A DNA stretch of 64,000 nucleotides from Gammaproteobacteria bacterium (GTDB lineage: Bacteria; Pseudomonadota; Gammaproteobacteria; Xanthomonadales; SZUA-36), in assembly GCA_024279945.1 (NCBI GenBank), contig JAJRRA010000076.1, positions 1-64,000 of the forward strand. The letters run 5' to 3'. The translations under genes were made by a program, and so were the position numbers. Positions 60,834-64,000 of this stretch are shown piece by piece. Numbering within the stretch: position 1 is the first letter of the stretch; each line of letters begins with the position of its first letter. The notes beneath the pieces are model-generated. The model made no database searches, had not been told where the DNA came from, and saw nothing but the letters and a program-made list of their open reading frames with translations.

Positions 60834-62474
60834 TCACCTGAACGACCAGTTCTGCGCTCGCCGCAACGCCTCGTGGATTTCTCCCATGGTCGCCTTGTTT
60901 TTCAGTGCATGCATAATCACCGGCACCATGTTTTCATTATTATTCCATGCTGACTCCAGTTGAGACAAAGCGTCGTTCCACCTTTGCCGATCCCGGTCAG
61001 CACGGTACTTCCGCAGGTATTCGGCGCGTCGCTTGCCCCACTCATCGGCCTTTGTTTTATGCACCTTGATCGGTTTTTCTTCTTCCGGGGGTATGGTAAA
61101 ACAGTTCACGCCCACCAGTGGTCGCCGGCCACTGTCGATTTCACCTTGGTTGCGAAACCGGGCCGCGTTGATCTGCTCCTCGAGCCAGCCACTTTTGATT
61201 GCCCTGCTCATTCCACCCAGGGCATCGATTTCCGCTATTTTGTCCCTGATCGCGTGCTCAAGCCGGGTGGTCAGGCTTTCCACATAATAGGAGCCAGCCA
61301 GCGGATCGACGGTCTTGGTCACACCACTTTCATAGGCCACCACCTGTTGCGTCCGTAGCGCGATGCGGGATGACTCCTCGGTCGGCAGACCATGACCTTC
61401 GTCGTAGGAGCACAGATGCAGTGACTGCGTGCCGCCAAAAACTGCCGCCAGCGATTCAATCGTCGCCCGCACAATATTTACTTCCGGCTGTTGCGTGGTC
61501 AATGTATTGCCCGCAGTTTGCACGGAAAAGCGCATGCGCCAGCAGTTCGGCTCGCTGGCCCCGAATTCTTCCTTCATGGTGCGTGCGTACAAGCGCCGCA
61601 TTGCGCGGAATTTTGCAATTTCCTCAAAGAAGTCGATTGAGCTCGACAGGAAAAAAGAGGCCCTTAGCGGAAATCTGTTGACGTCCAGCCCCCGTTGTTG
61701 CGCCATGCGGAAAATATCGAAGGCATGACCCAGGGTGAATGCACCGTCTTCAATCGCGTTGACGCCGGTTTCGCGCAAGTTATAGCCGTTCGTCACCATC
61801 CAGTTCAGGCGCGGCATGTTATTGCAGATGAATTCAATATTGTCGATACACAGCCGCAATGTGCCGTCGAGGGGAAAAAATTGTGTGATCGTCTGTAACG
61901 GTCCGCCGCTCATCTGGTAGAACGGATCATTCTGCTGGGTGCCGATGACCTGCGCGAGCGGTATGCCCTTTTTCTCGGCGACACAGGCCAGCATGGCGAG
62001 TGTTACGGAAGAAACGGGCGGCCGGATGGACAAGGCATAGGATACCGAATCCGGGCCAAAGCCGTCGTAGAGGTTTTCCATGTCTTCCAGGGTGCTGATG
62101 GTGACGCCGGTAACGCCCACCTCGCCCGCGGCAAGGGGATCGTCCGAATCAAAACCGTAAGAAGTCGGCAGGTCTATGGTGATGACAAAGCCGTTGGCGC
62201 CGTTCTCGTACAGGTACTTGATGCGCTGATTGCTTTCCTGTGGTGAGCCAAAACCAACCTGGAAACGCCGCGTCCAGATTCGCTCCCGGTACATTCCGGC
62301 GTAGGGTCCGCGGGTAAACGGGAATTCACCGGGCTGGCCCAAATCGGTGGCCGGGTCAAAATCGCTGAGGTCTCCGTCCGTATAAGTTTCCCTGATTTCG
62401 ATGCCGGAGTTGGTTTCGAATTTCCGGGTCTCCTTGTCCCTGGGCACCTGCTGCTGAGGAGTCCCGACCCCCAT
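60834..62474 (-). CDS. Divergent large subunit of a B12-dependent acyl-CoA mutase
   Basis: 546 aa TIM-barrel subunit: FTRGPYAGMYRERIWT, FVITIDLPTSYGFDSDDP, GTQQNDPF and VQTAGNTLTTQQPEVN. Aligned by eye to Propionibacterium methylmalonyl-CoA mutase, Tyr89 becomes Q72 (RRFQVGF), Arg207 becomes G181 and catalytic His244 becomes N232 (NGYNLRETG, versus SGYHxxEAG). The first two residues bind the substrate carboxylate, so methylmalonyl-CoA is unlikely; the third normally supports the radical rearrangement. The pattern also differs from isobutyryl-CoA mutase (F and Q). Two bp after the HyuB-like gene, so one operon with it, the B12 subunit and the ligase. Confidence 0.9.
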   Translation of the reverse strand: MGVGTPQQQVPRDKETRKFETNSGIEIRETYTDGDLSDFDPATDLGQPGEFPFTRGPYAGMYRERIWTRRFQVGFGSPQESNQRIKYLYENGANGFVITIDLPTSYGFDSDDPLAAGEVGVTGVTISTLEDMENLYDGFGPDSVSYALSIRPPVSSVTLAMLACVAEKKGIPLAQVIGTQQNDPFYQMSGGPLQTITQFFPLDGTLRLCIDNIEFICNNMPRLNWMVTNGYNLRETGVNAIEDGAFTLGHAFDIFRMAQQRGLDVNRFPLRASFFLSSSIDFFEEIAKFRAMRRLYARTMKEEFGASEPNCWRMRFSVQTAGNTLTTQQPEVNIVRATIESLAAVFGGTQSLHLCSYDEGHGLPTEESSRIALRTQQVVAYESGVTKTVDPLAGSYYVESLTTRLEHAIRDKIAEIDALGGMSRAIKSGWLEEQINAARFRNQGEIDSGRRPLVGVNCFTIPPEEEKPIKVHKTKADEWGKRRAEYLRKYRADRDRQRWNDALSQLESAWNNNENMVPVIMHALKNKATMGEIHEALRRAQNWSFR

Positions 62475-62476
62475 GG

Positions 62477-64000
62477 CTACGCAAGCCCCCGTAACTTCCC
62501 CGTCGCCGCATGGTCGATTTCCCAGGTTTCGGGGTCGATAACCACACCATAGTCATCGCGTGCCCGGTCGACAGAGACCAGGCCATCCATTACATCGTCA
62601 CGCACCCGTTCCAGCTCGCGTTTCCGTGGGTTGCCATAACCACCGCCGCCACTTTCGTAAATCTCGAAGACATCGCCGCTGTCGTAGGAATAAATACTCT
62701 CCACATCGACGTCGATGACTTCATCGCGCTTGCGCAGATACAACTCGTGCGGCGGTGCCGATTTGCCGCCCGCCAAACCGAACGGTACCGTCTCCGGTCG
62801 GTTCCCGCCACCGAAATTGGCCACAGCGATATCGTCCGCCTCAACGCGCCAGCGGTAGATCGTGCCGACTCCACCACGCCACTGACCGGCCCCGGCACTG
62901 TCCGGCCAGTATTCATATTGCAACACCGTGTAAGGATTAATCAGTTCATGCAGTTCCGGATCCGGGGCGCGCAAGCCACCGGCGCAGACAACCGTGCCCA
63001 GGTGCTCCCAACCGTCCAGGCCCTTTGAGGCGCCGCCGCCCCCTTTGCACATAAAATGAATGTCACCAAACATCCGTCCGGTCCGTGGGTTGAATCCCAT
63101 CGATGCCGGGCCGCACCAGCGTGACCAGCCGGCATCGACCTTGTCTGGCACCGATTGCGAAAGCGCCAGCCAGACCGCCTCGATGATGGCTTGTGCCGTC
63201 GCGATAGTGCATCCGGTGACCGGCGCCGGCTCGGCTGCATTGACAATCGACCCGATTGGCGCAATGACATGCAGCTTGCGCAACGCGCCTTCATTGAAGC
63301 GTACTTCAGAGCCGATGGAAGTAAATAATGCCAGGAAACAGGATGAGGCGGTATTGGGCATGGTGCTGTTGATATAACCCTCCGCCTGGGGGTCGCTGTC
63401 CGAAAAATCAAAGGTGATCCCTTCGTCGTCCACCCTCATGCTAACCCGCACCGCGATCATTTTATCCTTGTTGATTCCATCGTGATCGATGAGCCGCTCC
63501 GCCTTGAACACACCATTCGGCACCTCGCGGATAACGGCGCACATCTGTCGCTCGGATGCGGCAAAGATCTCCTCGATCGCTGTATTGAGCAGGTCTACCC
63601 CATATTTTTCCAGCAGCGCAACGAGACTCCTGCCGCCGATGGTGACCGCACCAACCTCGCAGTGCAAATCTCCCTCGACGAGAAAGGGCAGATGCACATT
63701 GAGCAGAATCGTATCCCATAGCGCCTTGTTGGGCTTGCCCGCCATGTACAGTTTTGCCGGCGGTATGCGGATACATTCTTCCCAGATACTGCGCGCGCGT
63801 GGATTATAGCCGGCCACGCCGCCACCGCCCACGTCGGCATGATGCCCCTTCGCCGCCGACCAGAAATGGATCTCGCCGTTGAAGAATACCGGCTTCGCAA
63901 TGGTGATGTCGGGCGGGTGATTATTGCCGTGATAGGGATCGTTCAAGATGAAAATGTCACCGTCCTCGATATCGCCGGCGAAGGTTTCAGCAATGCTTCT
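62477..64000 (-). CDS. Hydantoinase/oxoprolinase B-type subunit (partial, 5' end beyond window)
   Basis: 508 residues present; the frame is open to the window edge (AETFAGDIEDGDIFILNDPYHG), so the start lies outside. HyuB features: LNDPYHGNNHPPDI, KGHHADVGGG, NTASSCFLALF-like middle and the glycine-rich end GNFGGGNRPE and ESGGGGYGNP. Family members, with an ATP-binding HyuA partner expected upstream, open lactam or hydantoin rings (5-oxoproline, caprolactam, N-methylpyrrolidone) or carboxylate acetone or acetophenone. The operon link to a mutase and ligase is unusual. Confidence 0.92.
   Translation of the reverse strand, partial: RSIAETFAGDIEDGDIFILNDPYHGNNHPPDITIAKPVFFNGEIHFWSAAKGHHADVGGGGVAGYNPRARSIWEECIRIPPAKLYMAGKPNKALWDTILLNVHLPFLVEGDLHCEVGAVTIGGRSLVALLEKYGVDLLNTAIEEIFAASERQMCAVIREVPNGVFKAERLIDHDGINKDKMIAVRVSMRVDDEGITFDFSDSDPQAEGYINSTMPNTASSCFLALFTSIGSEVRFNEGALRKLHVIAPIGSIVNAAEPAPVTGCTIATAQAIIEAVWLALSQSVPDKVDAGWSRWCGPASMGFNPRTGRMFGDIHFMCKGGGGASKGLDGWEHLGTVVCAGGLRAPDPELHELINPYTVLQYEYWPDSAGAGQWRGGVGTIYRWRVEADDIAVANFGGGNRPETVPFGLAGGKSAPPHELYLRKRDEVIDVDVESIYSYDSGDVFEIYESGGGGYGNPRKRELERVRDDVMDGLVSVDRARDDYGVVIDPETWEIDHAATGKLRGLA

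Noticed and set aside
60834-62474. Annotation as methylmalonyl-CoA mutase
   Set aside because: The residues that bind the carboxylate and the catalytic histidine are replaced, so a generic acyl-CoA mutase name is safer.
1-64000. tRNA or rRNA genes, prophage structural genes, complete insertion sequences
   Set aside because: Reading both strands I found no tRNA-like TTCGA arms with matching acceptor stems, no rRNA segments, no phage structural proteins and no intact transposase.

Overview
The window looks like a chromosomal segment of a free-living, probably aquatic, gammaproteobacterium. This rests on slyX, srkA and trxC homologues, a CspA-type cold-shock gene, TonB-dependent receptor signalling style, a norSY-senC-like cluster, and GGGGTCAG-type REP palindromes of the kind linked to RAYT transposases. 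I cannot name the genus. The first 1.6 kb is visibly more AT-rich than the rest.

Layout. (1) 1-1.5 kb: an integron-like cassette array on the + strand. Two toxin-antitoxin cassettes are separated by attC-like sites, and the start of what may be a tyrosine recombinase leaves the window on the - strand. (2) 1.6-6.2 kb: an RND efflux transporter and its outer-membrane channel, without the periplasmic adaptor gene; the array ends where an adaptor would normally lie. (3) 6.2-17.2 kb: mostly housekeeping and envelope genes: radical SAM protein, DUF3014, thioredoxin 2, YbaK, an MsbA-like ABC transporter, a capsule/LPS-type ABC exporter with a GT2 glycosyltransferase, an FAD oxidoreductase, heme A synthase and an Lcl-domain lipoprotein. 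(4) 17.3-25 kb: a probable nitric-oxide module. Three 25-bp tandem repeats precede a small membrane protein, a CuA subunit, a heme-copper subunit I lacking the active-site tyrosine, SenC, a large cytochrome b/ferredoxin/FlpD fusion and a bacteriohemerythrin. A second, more altered heme-copper subunit I lies convergent to them. (5) 25-36.5 kb: mixed genes, a relic of integron integrase with a decayed attC of the same family as those at the left edge, and a minus-strand unit with a structured leader. (6) 36.5-64 kb: a catabolic island. It holds an M24-fold hydrolase with altered metal ligands, two ketopantoate-reductase-like enzymes, an AraC regulator, two molybdenum hydroxylases (one with CoxG fused to CoxL), an MFS carrier, a TonB receptor, an LLM flavin oxidoreductase, two acyl-CoA/AMP ligases (one frameshifted), an acyl-CoA dehydrogenase, a two-subunit B12-dependent acyl-CoA mutase with changed substrate and catalytic residues, and a HyuB/oxoprolinase-type subunit running off the right edge.

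How the parts work together (inference). The NO block would reduce and sense or store NO, with electrons possibly routed by the cytochrome b/ferredoxin fusion. The catabolic island reads as uptake (TonB receptor, MFS), hydroxylation (two Mo enzymes), flavin-dependent oxidation, CoA activation, dehydrogenation, carbon-skeleton rearrangement and ATP-dependent amide cleavage or carboxylation of an unidentified, perhaps N-heterocyclic or lactam-like, compound. The most promising unusual items are the cytochrome b/FlpD fusion next to two degenerate heme-copper enzymes, the divergent B12 mutase, and the dispersed integron remains.
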